Shown here one piece after another: positions 1-9,917 of a DNA stretch of 64,000 bases; within the stretch, counting starts at the first letter, position 1, and every line of letters begins with the position of its first letter. The notes under the pieces were generated by a model. It was not told the DNA's origin. It saw only the letters and a list, made by a program, of their open reading frames with translations, and made no database searches. The stretch is taken from NCBI RefSeq assembly GCF_024519455.1, contig NZ_JALJRY010000027.1, positions 1-64,000 of the forward strand, written 5' to 3'. The position numbers and the translations under genes are program-made. This DNA is from Streptomyces sp. STR69 (GTDB lineage: Bacteria > Actinomycetota > Actinomycetes > Streptomycetales > Streptomycetaceae).

Positions 1-3000
1 CACGACCACACAGGCCAGTTCGAGGGCGGTCCTGTCCAGGACCCCGACACCACCCTCATCCCCGCGGACGGCACCCTCACCTGGCCCACCTCCAACGCCC
101 CCGTCGCGCCGCCCTCTTCGACGTTCGTCCTCGCCTACGGGTCCCAACTGGACGGCAACGTAGGCCTGGTGCACCTCGAACCGCTGTCGGCGGAGGTCGT
201 GGACGGGCTGCACCAGCAGGTGATGACGGCGCTCGGGCTGGGGCGCGCGGCGGACACGCATCCGGTGCGGGAGCAGTTGCGGACGGTGGCCGGCGCCGAG
301 GTGCTGGTGATCAACCTGCCGTATCTGCGCGGCAGTCTGGGCTTCCGGATCGCGCTGACCGTGGACGGCCGGGTCCGGGACGTGGACCTGCGGTTGCGGC
401 TCGCGGACCCGGTGGCGTCGGCCCGGTACGGGCAGGCCGAGGGTGCCGTGCGGGACGTACGGGTGGAGCGGCGTGGCATCGGTTCCCAGGAGTCGGTGTC
501 GTCGGAGGCGTCCGGCAACATCCGTACCCTGCTGCTGCCTTGGACCGCGCTGTTCCCGGTGAGCAGGGCGATCCCGGTGCGCGGTGTCGACGCGGCGCTG
601 ACCCTCGCGCTGACCCTGAACCAGCTCTCGTCGAGCGCGTCGGTGACCTCGGTGGTGCAGTCGACGACGGCACAGCGCAGCAACGAGCCTTCGGAGCCGT
701 ACGACTTCACCGCCCTGTGGGACGTACGGCTGGACACTCCGACGCTGGCCGCACCCGTCACCTGGGGGGCGCCGCAGTCGCACGGGCCGGTGACCTTCTG
801 GTTCCCTCAGCATCTGGCGTGGGACGAGGACGGGGAGTTGCCCGCGGCGGCGGGTCTGGACGTCCTTCCGATCTGGGGCGTGGACACGGTGGCGGAGCCG
901 GGGCGGCTGCTCGCGGAGGCGTTGCAGCGCTTCGACGCGCGGCTGCGGACGCTGGACAAGGACTCCCTGGGGGAGTTGGAGACCTTCCTGTCGGAGCCGT
1001 TGCTGCGGGGCACCCTGCCGATGCAGCGGGACCGGGGTGTCTTCTCGCCGGTGTTGCTCGACAGTTCGGGGCGCGCGGTCGGCATGTTCCAGTTGCTGAC
1101 GGACGTGGAGGTGGGGGAGCCGCTGCGGCGGAGTGTCCCCGGGAAGATCAACCTGGAGAGCCACCTGACGCAGGTGGTGAAGATCGACGCCCAGTCGAAG
1201 TACAGCAGCGGTGTGTCGCTGTCCGGGAGCATCGGTCCGGCGCTCACCGGCGACCACACCGAGGGGCATCCGGACGCGTCCCGGCGTCCCGGCGGTGGTG
1301 TGCTGGGGCGGGCCTCGGTCCAGGCGGCGACGAACGACGCGCTGACCCAGAGCGGCAGCGCGGCACTGATGCACGCGGTGCGCACCAACCGCAGCCATCT
1401 GCTGGCGCCCGCCGCCGTGCGGCACACACTGGTGCTGCATCTGCCGGGCGGCGGGCAGCAGACCTTCGAGCCGGGCGACTGGCCGCGCGGTATGCATCTG
1501 CGGCTGCTGACGGCCGAGGACGCCCAGGGTCATGCCCCGTCGGCGGAGGAACTGCGACAGCTCCCGGCGGAGTTGGAGCATCTGCGGGCGATCGGCAGCA
1601 CGGCGACACCGCTCGGCGTGGCGGGCACCGAACCCCTCTTCGTGCACGCCGAGAACTGGCTGCGCCGCGAGGGCTTCCTGCCCGCCGACACCAACGCGCG
1701 CAACCGCGTGCTGCCCGACGAGGCGCTGGTGCAGGCCCAGTTGAACAACCTGCGCCGGTTCGAGCAGACCCGCTCGCAGGTCGGGCAGCGGGCCGCGGCG
1801 GACGCCATGGTGGACGGCGGCCACTCACTCTTCCTGGAGATCCCGACCGTGAGCGGTACCCGCAGGGTGCGGCTGGTGCTCAGCGCGGTGCGCGGCGCGG
1901 GCGAGAGCACGCACACCACGGTGCTCCCGGACGTCCAGGGCATCGGTCTATCCTCGCTGTCGACGGTGGCCACCGACCAGAACGGGTCGCAGTACGGGGC
2001 GTCGTACGGCGGCGGCGGTTCGTTCGGAGTGCCGGTGCGCGGCGGCGCGTGGACCCTCGGCGGCACTGGCGACCATGTGCGCTCCCACCAGGTGCAGCAC
2101 GACAACAGCGTGCAGGTGTCCCTCGGGCACGACCAGCAGTTCATCGGCAGCGGTGCGGGGCAGCGCAGCGAGGTGTTCGAGGTGCCGGCCGATCTGGCAC
2201 TCGATCTGTACGAGGGGCCGGGGGACCAGCCCTTGGTGCGGTTCGCGCACGAGACGGTCCAGGAGCCGTACGTCCCGCACGGCGCCCCGCCGCCCGGCCC
2301 GAACGACCCGCCCCCGCCCCCACCGCCGGACCGGGTGCCCGGCGTGCTGCGGCTGTCGGTGCCGACGCACCGTACGCTGCCCGCCGACGAGCCCGTCCCG
2401 GTGGCGCCCGCCGCGCACACCGTGCGGGCCGCCACCGACGCCGACCGTACGCTGCTCGACCTGACCGACGCGGACGGCGGCCCGCTGCCCGACTCGGTGC
2501 CGTTGCCGGACGACGCGATGGTGGAGGTGTTCCAGGCGTCGGCCGCACTGGACGAGGCATTCCGGGCGGTGCTCGGCAACACCTACCAGGGGCATCCGGC
2601 GCGCGGTCTGCTGGACGGCGTACGGGACGCGGTCGCTGAGCGAACTCCGGCGCCGGTGGCGCGTGTTGGACGCGCCGTCGGCGAGTCGCTGGCCGGCGCC
2701 GCGGCCACCGACCCGACCACCGTGACGGCCGAGATGCTGACCGCCGCCCGCAGCCCCGCCGCCCTGCTGGCCCGCGGCCACCAGGTGTTCAAGGGCGCCT
2801 ACGTGGTCGAGGGGCTCACCCTGCCCGGGCTCGCCGCGGACGAGGTGCTGTCGGTGGAGATCCGGGGCGCCCTGCGCCGCCCGCACGCGTCGGGCGAGAT
2901 CACCCAGTACTTCGAGACCGGGCTCGCCGCCGCCGACGGTGCCGGGCAGCAGCGCGGGGTGTCAAGCGCCGCGCAGTGGGCGGGCGGCCTCACCGCGGTC

Positions 3001-6000
3001 CGCAACAGCTCCTCGGTACAGACCCCGGGCTCCGACCAGGCCGCGGGCAACGACGGCGACATCGGAGGCTTCGGCGACGGCGGCACGTTGCTGCGTCGCG
3101 TCGACGACCCGGAGCAGCAGGAAGGTGCCGCCACGACCGAATCAGCGCCCCGCCAGGCGAGCCTCAACCCCTCGGCCCGCTACACCCGTACCACCCGCAC
3201 CGACCTGTCACGGGCGCTGGCCTCCTCGACGGTCGTGAACCGCACGGCCACCGAGAGCGGCGCCCAGCACCGCATCACGGCCGATGCACTCCTGCTGGTC
3301 ACGTTCCGGCGTGGCCGCCGCAACGCCGTGGGCAACGCGCTCGGGCAGGGCGAGAGCCGCGCCGTGACGGTGGCGGTCGAACTCCCGGACGCCGTACGGT
3401 TCCTGGCCACCCCGGCACAGATCCGCCGCCACGCGGCATGGTTCATGACCGTGCCCGGTCTTACCGTGCCCACCCCGGTACCGGGCTCCGTGCAACTGCC
3501 GCGCCGCTTCGTCGCCTCCCGCGAGGTGGGTCTCGGCAGCGTCCAGGCGATGGACGAGTACACCGACGCCACCCGCACGGTGCAACGCCCCGACCGACTG
3601 CGCAGCCAACTCCTCACCCTCATCGAGGACGAGGCACCCGGCACCACCCGGCCGGGCCACGCGTCGTACCTCTCGGGCGTTGCCACCCGCATCGCGGACC
3701 TCACCTCCACGGCGGGCTTGCGCACCCTGGCGGGCCGCGGCCCCGGCCGCGTCCAGCGCTTCCGCTTCCGCCATGTCGGCTACGGCGGCGCCCGCCTCGT
3801 CGAGGTCACCCTCACGGCCCGGCCGGACGCCGACGACCACGCGCTGCGACAGCTGCGTGGCCACCCGGCGGCAGCGGGCTCCGGCATCGAGCAGTACCAC
3901 GGCCACACCCCGTCCTCGGTGACCGACCGGACCGCCGACAGCACCCGGCACTCCGGGTTCGTCCAGCTCCAGACCCGGCTCCCCAGGCCTACCGGCGGCC
4001 CCCGCACCGACCGCGCGGGCGCCCTGCTGAGCGCCGACACGGTGCGCGGCAACTCGGCACGGGTGACCCGGGCCGCCGAGGACCGGCACTGGCTGCGCAC
4101 CGACAACGTCGCCGACTTCGACGGCGTCCCGTACCGGCTCGTTGCCACCGTGCGGTCCACGGTGACTGCCGACTGGCTGGTGGACCTGCCGGGCAGCGTG
4201 TTCCAGCACGGTGTGCTCAGCCTGACCGACGCGAACACCCCGCTCGCCGACCGCATCGCCCATCTCTTCTTCGGCCGCCCGACGCGCACCACCACGGTGC
4301 ACGCCGCCGCCGCGCTGCGCTTCACCGGCAGCGAGACTGCCGAACCCGCCCCGGCCGAGCGGCAGTTGACGGCAGGCCGCTCGGAACGCCGGCCGACGCT
4401 GACCGGGCGCCGCTTCACCCCGGGCGGCCCCGCGCCGGTCTTCGGCTTCGACGCGGGCACCCAACTCGCCGCCGCGCTCGGCGAAGTGGCCCCGGCGCTG
4501 ACCAACTCCTGGCAGTCGCTGGCCGCTTCCGACTCCGCGGACACCACCGCCGTACGGATCGGCGAACTCCTCCAGGCGGGCACCGTCTCGCTGGACCACC
4601 CGCGCGGCCCCGGCGGCCTCACGACCACGATGCCGGGCGCCCGCCCGTTCCAGGGCGCCCCCGGCACCCCGCCCCGGCTCACCGTGGAGCTGTTCCGGCC
4701 GCGCCCGGTGACCGACACCGGCGATGTGACCGTGGACCGGGTGCGGCTCAGCACATTCAGCGCGGGCTCCTCCTCGCACGCGGGCATCACCGGCGGTCTC
4801 TCGGCGCAGGGCGGCTTCAGCGCCGACGACTCCAACCGCCAGATCCTCGGCTTCACCATGCCGGTGCTGGCCCGCCAGGCGCAGGACCCGGGCTCGGGCG
4901 CGGGCGTCGGCGGCATCCGCCGCGAGTGGTTCAAGCACGGCAACACCACCACCCCGGCGGACTCGCGCGGCACCCGCAGCCACGAGATCCTCGCCGACGC
5001 CCTGCTCACCGTCCACGGCCCGAACGGCACCCGGTACGTGTCCGGCACGGTCCGGCTGCGCCCCCTGGAGCGCGACCTCCTCGGCCACGGCGTCACCGCT
5101 CCGCGCACCGACCCGGGCGTGTACGACGGCGCGTCCCTGACCCGCGCGGCGGCCGATACCCAGGCCCAGGACGGACGCGCACCCGACGTCCTGCGCGACT
5201 GGCGCACGGTAGCGCTCCGCGACCTCCCGACCCTGCTGGCCCAGGGCATCGAGGCGGCCCAGCACCCGGCGCCCGACACCGCCGCCATGCTCCAACTCTG
5301 GCTGGCCACGGACGGCAGCGCGGAACAGACGGCCCGCGCTCTCTACGCCGCCTCGGGTACGGCCGTGCGGCTACGGCGCCCCGTCGAACTCGCCCTGCGC
5401 GACGGCGAGGGCGTGCGCTTCCGCCGGTTCGACGTGAACGGGGACCCGGAGACGACACCGGGGGTGGAGGAGCGCGACGCGGGGCTGCGCGACGAGGAGC
5501 CGGAAGACCGGGGTCCGAGCAGCGCGGGCCCGAGCAGCGGGCGTCGGGGCGGCGTGCGGCGCGGCGGCCTGGACGGCTCGGGTCGGGGTGTCCGGGGCGG
5601 GGACGGCGCGAGTCAGGGCGACGCGGCGCACGAAGCCGGCTGGACGGCCGTACGTGATCAGATGCGGATGCTGGAGGAGGCCGGGCAGGCGGAGGACGAC
5701 GCTCGGGTGCGGGAGGCCCGGCTCCAGGAGGGGATGCCGGAGGCCCGCCGCGTGTGGGACGAGGCGCGAGAGCCGGTGGAACAGGCGGAACAGGACGTGA
5801 CCGACGCCCGCGCCGCGGCGGACACCGCGGCCGATCAACTCGTTGCCGCCGAGCGGGCCGTCACGGACGCCGCCGAGGCCGATCGTGAACGGCGCGCCCG
5901 CGTAACGGAGTTGACCACGGACCTTGAGGGCCACACCGAGCGGGTGACGGCCGCAACCCGGGTGGCGGGGGAGTCCCACGAGGCCGTCCGCACGGCGGAG

Positions 6001-7350
6001 GGAGAGCTGGGGGCGGCACAGGAGGCCGTACGGGAGGCGGCGGAGGCCGCGCGCGAAGCGGCGGAACGGGCCGCACGGCAGACTGCCGACTCGGCGGCGC
6101 AGGGCGGGAGTTCGGCTCGCGGCGAGGGCAACTCGGCGTCGGGCGGCCCCGGTTCGCTCGCCCGGAGTGAGTCGCGCCGCGACCGGGCGCAGCGCGCGCT
6201 GGACCAGGCGCGGACGGTGGCCGAGGCAGCCGACCGCGCCGTCGAGACCGCCCGGCACGCGGCCGACGACACCAGGCGTCGGCTGGGCCTGGCCCAGGGC
6301 GCGGCCCGTACCGCCGCCGACGTCCTGACCCGGGCCCGGAACCTCGCCGCGACGGCGACCGCGACAGACCGCACGGCCCGGGCGGCGCTCACCGAGGCCA
6401 CCGCACTCCACGGCCGGACGGTCGACGCGCGGGACGCGGCCCAGGAGGCGTTGGCCGCCCTCGGCCTGGAGATCACCGACGCGCTCGCCGAGCAGGCCCG
6501 GCAGGCGGCCCGGCAGCGCCACGCGCAGCGGGATCTCGGCGATGTCGTGGCCCTCCTCGAAGCACAGCGAGCGGCGGCGGGCGACGGCACGGCACTCCTG
6601 ACAACCGGCTCCCTGGCCGCCACCCCGGCCGCCTGGCCCCGCCGTACGCCCCGCCCGACACCGGCCCGCAGCGGCGCCCGCCCGCCGGCCGAACTGACGG
6701 AGGAGCCGGCGGGCGGACCGGAGGTCGAGCCCGAAGCAGCGCCCCAGGAACCGGAGTTGCGGCCGGGCGGAGCCGGGAACGAGACCGGCGAGGAACCCGG
6801 AGGGGTCCGTCACCACCTCGCCGTGTCGCGGGCGCAGGGCCCGGAGACGTTCGCCCGTTCACTGGCCCAGTTGCTCACCGCCCCCGGCACCACCGCTTCC
6901 GGTACCGCCCCCACCTGGCCCCGCACCGGCGACCCCCACACCGCCCTCCTCACCTGGGCCCGGGCCGACGTAGCGGCTCATGGCGCCCCCGACGACGCAG
7001 GGCTCCCGGCCCCGGACACCTCGGTGCCGACCGGCGCGCTGGCGGAAATCGGCGCCCTCACCGAGGAGTTGCGCGCCCAGTCGATCCTCCAGAACGGCAC
7101 GGTGACGGTGGCCGAGGCCGGACTGGACGACCCCGCGCGCCTCGCCCTGGTGCTGGCCCGCCCCGACGACATCCTCGGCTACGTGTCCACCCTGGCGGCC
7201 CTGGTCGCACGGGACAGCGGCCGACCGGTCCAACTGCTCGGCCCGGACGGCCGCACCGACCGGTTCGGCCCGGCCGACGGCACCCCGCTGACCCTCTACT
7301 TCGACGGCAACCGGTTCTCGGTCAACCCGCCCGCCCCGGACGACAACTGA
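1..7350 (+). CDS. Giant multidomain protein, C-terminal 2,449 residues (5' end outside window)
   Basis: The frame is open from base 1, so the start lies upstream; the GTG at 169 is internal. The fragment has several long beta-rich segments of roughly 400-500 residues, each with Gly/Ser-rich stretches (for example around residues 645-690 and 1585-1610), that look like diverged copies of one module. A proline-rich linker lies near residues 763-777. An Ala/Glu/Arg-rich segment at about 1880-2187 should form long coiled coils, broken by a short Gly/Ser patch. The last about 60 residues (YVSTLAALVARDSGRPVQLL, then GPADGTPLTLYFDG) resemble the end of OTU-like folds, but the expected final His-Tyr is replaced by Arg-Phe. 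Size and layout recall the giant 'lonely Cys' proteins of Streptomyces; that family link is inference. No catalytic motif is visible in this part. The ricin-lectin gene follows after 38 bases. Confidence 0.85.
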   Translation, partial: HDHTGQFEGGPVQDPDTTLIPADGTLTWPTSNAPVAPPSSTFVLAYGSQLDGNVGLVHLEPLSAEVVDGLHQQVMTALGLGRAADTHPVREQLRTVAGAEVLVINLPYLRGSLGFRIALTVDGRVRDVDLRLRLADPVASARYGQAEGAVRDVRVERRGIGSQESVSSEASGNIRTLLLPWTALFPVSRAIPVRGVDAALTLALTLNQLSSSASVTSVVQSTTAQRSNEPSEPYDFTALWDVRLDTPTLAAPVTWGAPQSHGPVTFWFPQHLAWDEDGELPAAAGLDVLPIWGVDTVAEPGRLLAEALQRFDARLRTLDKDSLGELETFLSEPLLRGTLPMQRDRGVFSPVLLDSSGRAVGMFQLLTDVEVGEPLRRSVPGKINLESHLTQVVKIDAQSKYSSGVSLSGSIGPALTGDHTEGHPDASRRPGGGVLGRASVQAATNDALTQSGSAALMHAVRTNRSHLLAPAAVRHTLVLHLPGGGQQTFEPGDWPRGMHLRLLTAEDAQGHAPSAEELRQLPAELEHLRAIGSTATPLGVAGTEPLFVHAENWLRREGFLPADTNARNRVLPDEALVQAQLNNLRRFEQTRSQVGQRAAADAMVDGGHSLFLEIPTVSGTRRVRLVLSAVRGAGESTHTTVLPDVQGIGLSSLSTVATDQNGSQYGASYGGGGSFGVPVRGGAWTLGGTGDHVRSHQVQHDNSVQVSLGHDQQFIGSGAGQRSEVFEVPADLALDLYEGPGDQPLVRFAHETVQEPYVPHGAPPPGPNDPPPPPPPDRVPGVLRLSVPTHRTLPADEPVPVAPAAHTVRAATDADRTLLDLTDADGGPLPDSVPLPDDAMVEVFQASAALDEAFRAVLGNTYQGHPARGLLDGVRDAVAERTPAPVARVGRAVGESLAGAAATDPTTVTAEMLTAARSPAALLARGHQVFKGAYVVEGLTLPGLAADEVLSVEIRGALRRPHASGEITQYFETGLAAADGAGQQRGVSSAAQWAGGLTAVRNSSSVQTPGSDQAAGNDGDIGGFGDGGTLLRRVDDPEQQEGAATTESAPRQASLNPSARYTRTTRTDLSRALASSTVVNRTATESGAQHRITADALLLVTFRRGRRNAVGNALGQGESRAVTVAVELPDAVRFLATPAQIRRHAAWFMTVPGLTVPTPVPGSVQLPRRFVASREVGLGSVQAMDEYTDATRTVQRPDRLRSQLLTLIEDEAPGTTRPGHASYLSGVATRIADLTSTAGLRTLAGRGPGRVQRFRFRHVGYGGARLVEVTLTARPDADDHALRQLRGHPAAAGSGIEQYHGHTPSSVTDRTADSTRHSGFVQLQTRLPRPTGGPRTDRAGALLSADTVRGNSARVTRAAEDRHWLRTDNVADFDGVPYRLVATVRSTVTADWLVDLPGSVFQHGVLSLTDANTPLADRIAHLFFGRPTRTTTVHAAAALRFTGSETAEPAPAERQLTAGRSERRPTLTGRRFTPGGPAPVFGFDAGTQLAAALGEVAPALTNSWQSLAASDSADTTAVRIGELLQAGTVSLDHPRGPGGLTTTMPGARPFQGAPGTPPRLTVELFRPRPVTDTGDVTVDRVRLSTFSAGSSSHAGITGGLSAQGGFSADDSNRQILGFTMPVLARQAQDPGSGAGVGGIRREWFKHGNTTTPADSRGTRSHEILADALLTVHGPNGTRYVSGTVRLRPLERDLLGHGVTAPRTDPGVYDGASLTRAAADTQAQDGRAPDVLRDWRTVALRDLPTLLAQGIEAAQHPAPDTAAMLQLWLATDGSAEQTARALYAASGTAVRLRRPVELALRDGEGVRFRRFDVNGDPETTPGVEERDAGLRDEEPEDRGPSSAGPSSGRRGGVRRGGLDGSGRGVRGGDGASQGDAAHEAGWTAVRDQMRMLEEAGQAEDDARVREARLQEGMPEARRVWDEAREPVEQAEQDVTDARAAADTAADQLVAAERAVTDAAEADRERRARVTELTTDLEGHTERVTAATRVAGESHEAVRTAEGELGAAQEAVREAAEAAREAAERAARQTADSAAQGGSSARGEGNSASGGPGSLARSESRRDRAQRALDQARTVAEAADRAVETARHAADDTRRRLGLAQGAARTAADVLTRARNLAATATATDRTARAALTEATALHGRTVDARDAAQEALAALGLEITDALAEQARQAARQRHAQRDLGDVVALLEAQRAAAGDGTALLTTGSLAATPAAWPRRTPRPTPARSGARPPAELTEEPAGGPEVEPEAAPQEPELRPGGAGNETGEEPGGVRHHLAVSRAQGPETFARSLAQLLTAPGTTASGTAPTWPRTGDPHTALLTWARADVAAHGAPDDAGLPAPDTSVPTGALAEIGALTEELRAQSILQNGTVTVAEAGLDDPARLALVLARPDDILGYVSTLAALVARDSGRPVQLLGPDGRTDRFGPADGTPLTLYFDGNRFSVNPPAPDDN

Positions 7351-7388
7351 CCGGTCGTCACCCGATCACCCTTCTGGAAGGAAACAGC

Positions 7389-8627
7389 ATGTCCGGCAAG
7401 AACAGCCCGCAGCACCAGGCAGCGACGGGCGGGACGGAGCCCGCCCCGGCCCCGGACACCACCACGGGCGGCGCCCCCGAGACCGCGACGGCACTCCCGC
7501 CGACGAGCGGTGAGACGACGGCCGGCGCCTCGGAGACCGCGGCGCAGGCGGAGGCGGCACTCACAGCCCCGGCCCAACTCCCGGCCACAGGTGGGGGAGT
7601 GACCAAGGAAGCAGGTGTCGGCGTCGGTGCAGGCACCCGCTCGGCAACGGAAGCGGAACCGGAACCCGACACCCACGCCGCCCCCACCTCGGCCGCTGCC
7701 TCCGCTTCCGCCTCCGACCCGGAACCCGATCCCGAGGCCGCCACGGCCACCGCGACCGGAGCCTCGTCCGAATCCGGGGCCGGTTCCGGCACCGGCGAGG
7801 ACACCGCCGCCGCGGCCCCCGCCTTCGGCCGCCCCTCCCGAGGCCTCCTCGCCGGTGCCGCGATAGCCGGCGCGCTGCTGATCGGCGTGCCGTTCCTGGT
7901 GTCCGGCCTGCTCGGCAGGTCGGGTTCGGACGGGAAGCCGTCGGAGCAAGTGGCCGACGCCGGAACCGTGTTGAACAGCGCGACGGCGAACATCGGTGCC
8001 GGCGCCTATGGTTCGGCCAGCCCGGACCCGGCCTCGCCGAAACCGACCCCCTCGAACACGGTGGGCGGCAGCAAGAAGAACACGGTGAAGAACGGTGGGG
8101 GAGCCGCAGCCGCCGGTGCCGGTTCGGGTGCCGGAGTGATCGCGGGCAGTTCCGCCCAGGCCCCCAAGAAGGCTTCCTCCGGCGGGAGTTCGAAGAAGAA
8201 GTCCACCACCAAGGTCACCGCGACCAAGACGGTGACCACCGCCCCCGGCACCACCATCTACAGCCACGCCTCCAACAAGTGCATCGAGATGGTGAGTCAC
8301 AAGGGAACAGACGGTTCGCCGCTGCAGATCAACAGCTGCACCGGCAAGAACTGGCAGAAGTGGGACTTCCGTTCGGACGGCACGGTCCGCTCGATGGGCC
8401 TGTGCATGGACGTCGCCTGGGGTTCGTCGGCGAACGGCGCGGTGATCCAGCTCGCGGTGTGCAGCGGCAACCCGGCCCAGCAGTTCCGCCTCAACTCCAG
8501 CAACGACCTGGTCAATCCGCAGGCCAACAAGTGCGTGGACGTCAAGGACCAGAAGACCGCCAACGGCACCCGGCTCCAACTCTGGGACTGCAACGGCCAG
8601 GACAACCAGAAGTGGAGCACCCGCTGA
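7389..8627 (+). CDS. Membrane-anchored ricin-type beta-trefoil lectin
   Basis: 412 residues. Residues 1-150 are a low-complexity Ala/Pro/Glu/Thr-rich region, probably disordered. One hydrophobic helix follows at about 151-175 (GLLAGAAIAGALLIGVPFLV). A Ser/Gly/Lys/Thr-rich linker then leads to a ricin B-type beta-trefoil over about the last 125 residues, with repeated Gln-x-Trp-like motifs (QKW, QQF, QKW) and paired cysteines. The expected topology is N-terminus inside with the lectin outside, where it could bind cell-wall or environmental glycans. The ATG at 7389 follows a GGAAGGAAA-type ribosome site. It is probably co-transcribed with the giant gene 38 bases upstream, so the two may act together at the cell surface; that pairing is inference. 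Confidence 0.85.
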   Translation: MSGKNSPQHQAATGGTEPAPAPDTTTGGAPETATALPPTSGETTAGASETAAQAEAALTAPAQLPATGGGVTKEAGVGVGAGTRSATEAEPEPDTHAAPTSAAASASASDPEPDPEAATATATGASSESGAGSGTGEDTAAAAPAFGRPSRGLLAGAAIAGALLIGVPFLVSGLLGRSGSDGKPSEQVADAGTVLNSATANIGAGAYGSASPDPASPKPTPSNTVGGSKKNTVKNGGGAAAAGAGSGAGVIAGSSAQAPKKASSGGSSKKKSTTKVTATKTVTTAPGTTIYSHASNKCIEMVSHKGTDGSPLQINSCTGKNWQKWDFRSDGTVRSMGLCMDVAWGSSANGAVIQLAVCSGNPAQQFRLNSSNDLVNPQANKCVDVKDQKTANGTRLQLWDCNGQDNQKWSTR

Positions 8628-8753
8628 CCACACCGGCGCCACCGCACCGTTCACGGCGGTTCGGACGCCGGGACGTTGTGATCCGTTGACGACCACGCGC
8701 CGTTCTCGTCCGCTGCGGACCCGTACCCTGCTGCAGGAGCAACAGGGGGGACG

Positions 8754-9488
8754 ATGACCGACGACCGCAGGACGACCGTGCCCGTGTGGACGCTGGCGAC
8801 CGCCGACGTGAAGGCCCCGGGGTTGCCCGCGGGCGAGCCGATGACGGCTGAGCGCCTGGCCGAACTGCGGGGAGTGCTGGCCGTCATGGCCGACGAGCCG
8901 ATCGTCACGCTGGAGGCACATCCGCTTCCCGACAGGATCGACCGCGGCCGAGGCCTCCCGCTCGACGCCGCCAGTCCCTTGGCGCAGCACCTGTCGCAGT
9001 TCATCACGCAGTCGACGCGCACGTCCCTCACGGCGGCCAGAGCGACCGCCTCCGGCGAGGGCCTGTACCGCATGGTGGTCCCGGCGAAGGTCGCCGCCCG
9101 GTTCGGGCAGGGTGTCGTTCGCCCGATGGTGTCGAAGGGGGGAGCCGGTGGCGTACTGGGTCCGCTCGTGGGGCCGTCGGGCAGGATTGCCGCCAACGCG
9201 AGGTTCGTGCCGGTCGGTGGAGCGGCCGCTGTAGGCACGGTGGGTGGGGCCGGTGCCACCGCCGGTGCCGCTGCCGCCGGCGGTACGGCGCTCACCGTGG
9301 CCGCCCCGCTCGTGCTCATGGCCGTCGCGGTGGGAGTGAGCGCGTACGCCGACCAGCAGCGCCGGCAGGCCATCGAACACATCACGGAACGTCGCCAAGG
9401 CTCTGCGCGCGGGCGCGAGCGGCTTCCTCGGCAAGGGCGTAAGCCCCGAGGTCCTCCTGTCGAGCATCCACACGGTCGCGGCCGGTGA
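8754..9488 (+). pseudogene. 3'-truncated gene of unknown function with Ala/Gly-rich membrane segment
   Basis: ATG with a strong GGGGGGA ribosome site. About 210 residues look genuine: a soluble N-terminal part with MVVPAKVAARFG near residue 104, then an Ala/Gly-rich hydrophobic stretch (TALTVAAPLVLMAVAVGVSA) followed by the start of a charged helix (DQQRRQAIEHITE). At about base 9388 the reading continues into DNA that codes, in another frame, for a response-regulator fragment, so the last about 30 residues are Arg/Pro-rich junk. I recall intact relatives with a longer charged tail after this helix, but cannot name the family. This is best read as a gene that lost its 3' end by deletion or recombination. 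Confidence 0.6.
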
Positions 9489-9798
9489 GGCCCTCCTGTC
9501 GCCGTCCGCCACCCGGGCCCTCATCACCCGGTTCCTCGCCACCCCCGACACCGACGGCTTCCTCGCCCTGCCCGACGCCGTCAAGGCGCTCACCGACCGC
9601 GAACGCGAGGTCACGGCCTTGGCCGCCTACGGACAGTCCAACGCCAAAATCGCTGAACGACTGGTCCTGAGCCCGCTGACCGTACGCAGCCACATCCAAC
9701 GCGCCATGACCAAACTGGCCGCCCGCGACCGCGCCCAACTCATCGTCATCGCCTACCAGAGCGGCCTCGTCAAACCGCACACGGACTTGTCGCCTTGA
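9391..9798 (+). pseudogene. NarL/FixJ response-regulator fragment (end of receiver plus LuxR HTH)
   Basis: An open frame with no start of its own encodes the last helix of a receiver domain (KALRAGASGFLGKGVSPEVL), a linker, and a complete LuxR-type helix-turn-helix (LTDREREVTALAAYGQSNAK, then LVLSPLTVRSHIQRAMTKL), ending at TGA 9796-9798. The phospho-acceptor Asp and most of the receiver are missing. The 5' border coincides with the truncated end of the preceding gene at about 9388, so both were cut by one event. It is not expected to be translated in frame. Confidence 0.75.
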
Positions 9799-9917
9799 CA
9801 ACCTGGGAGCTAGCGCCCTGACTCAATTGCTGGAGCACAAGCCACAGTTGAAGGTGCGCAACGGAGACGGTTCGTTCCGACTGAACCGCCTGGGGGCAGT
9901 GGCCAGTAGAAGCGTCC

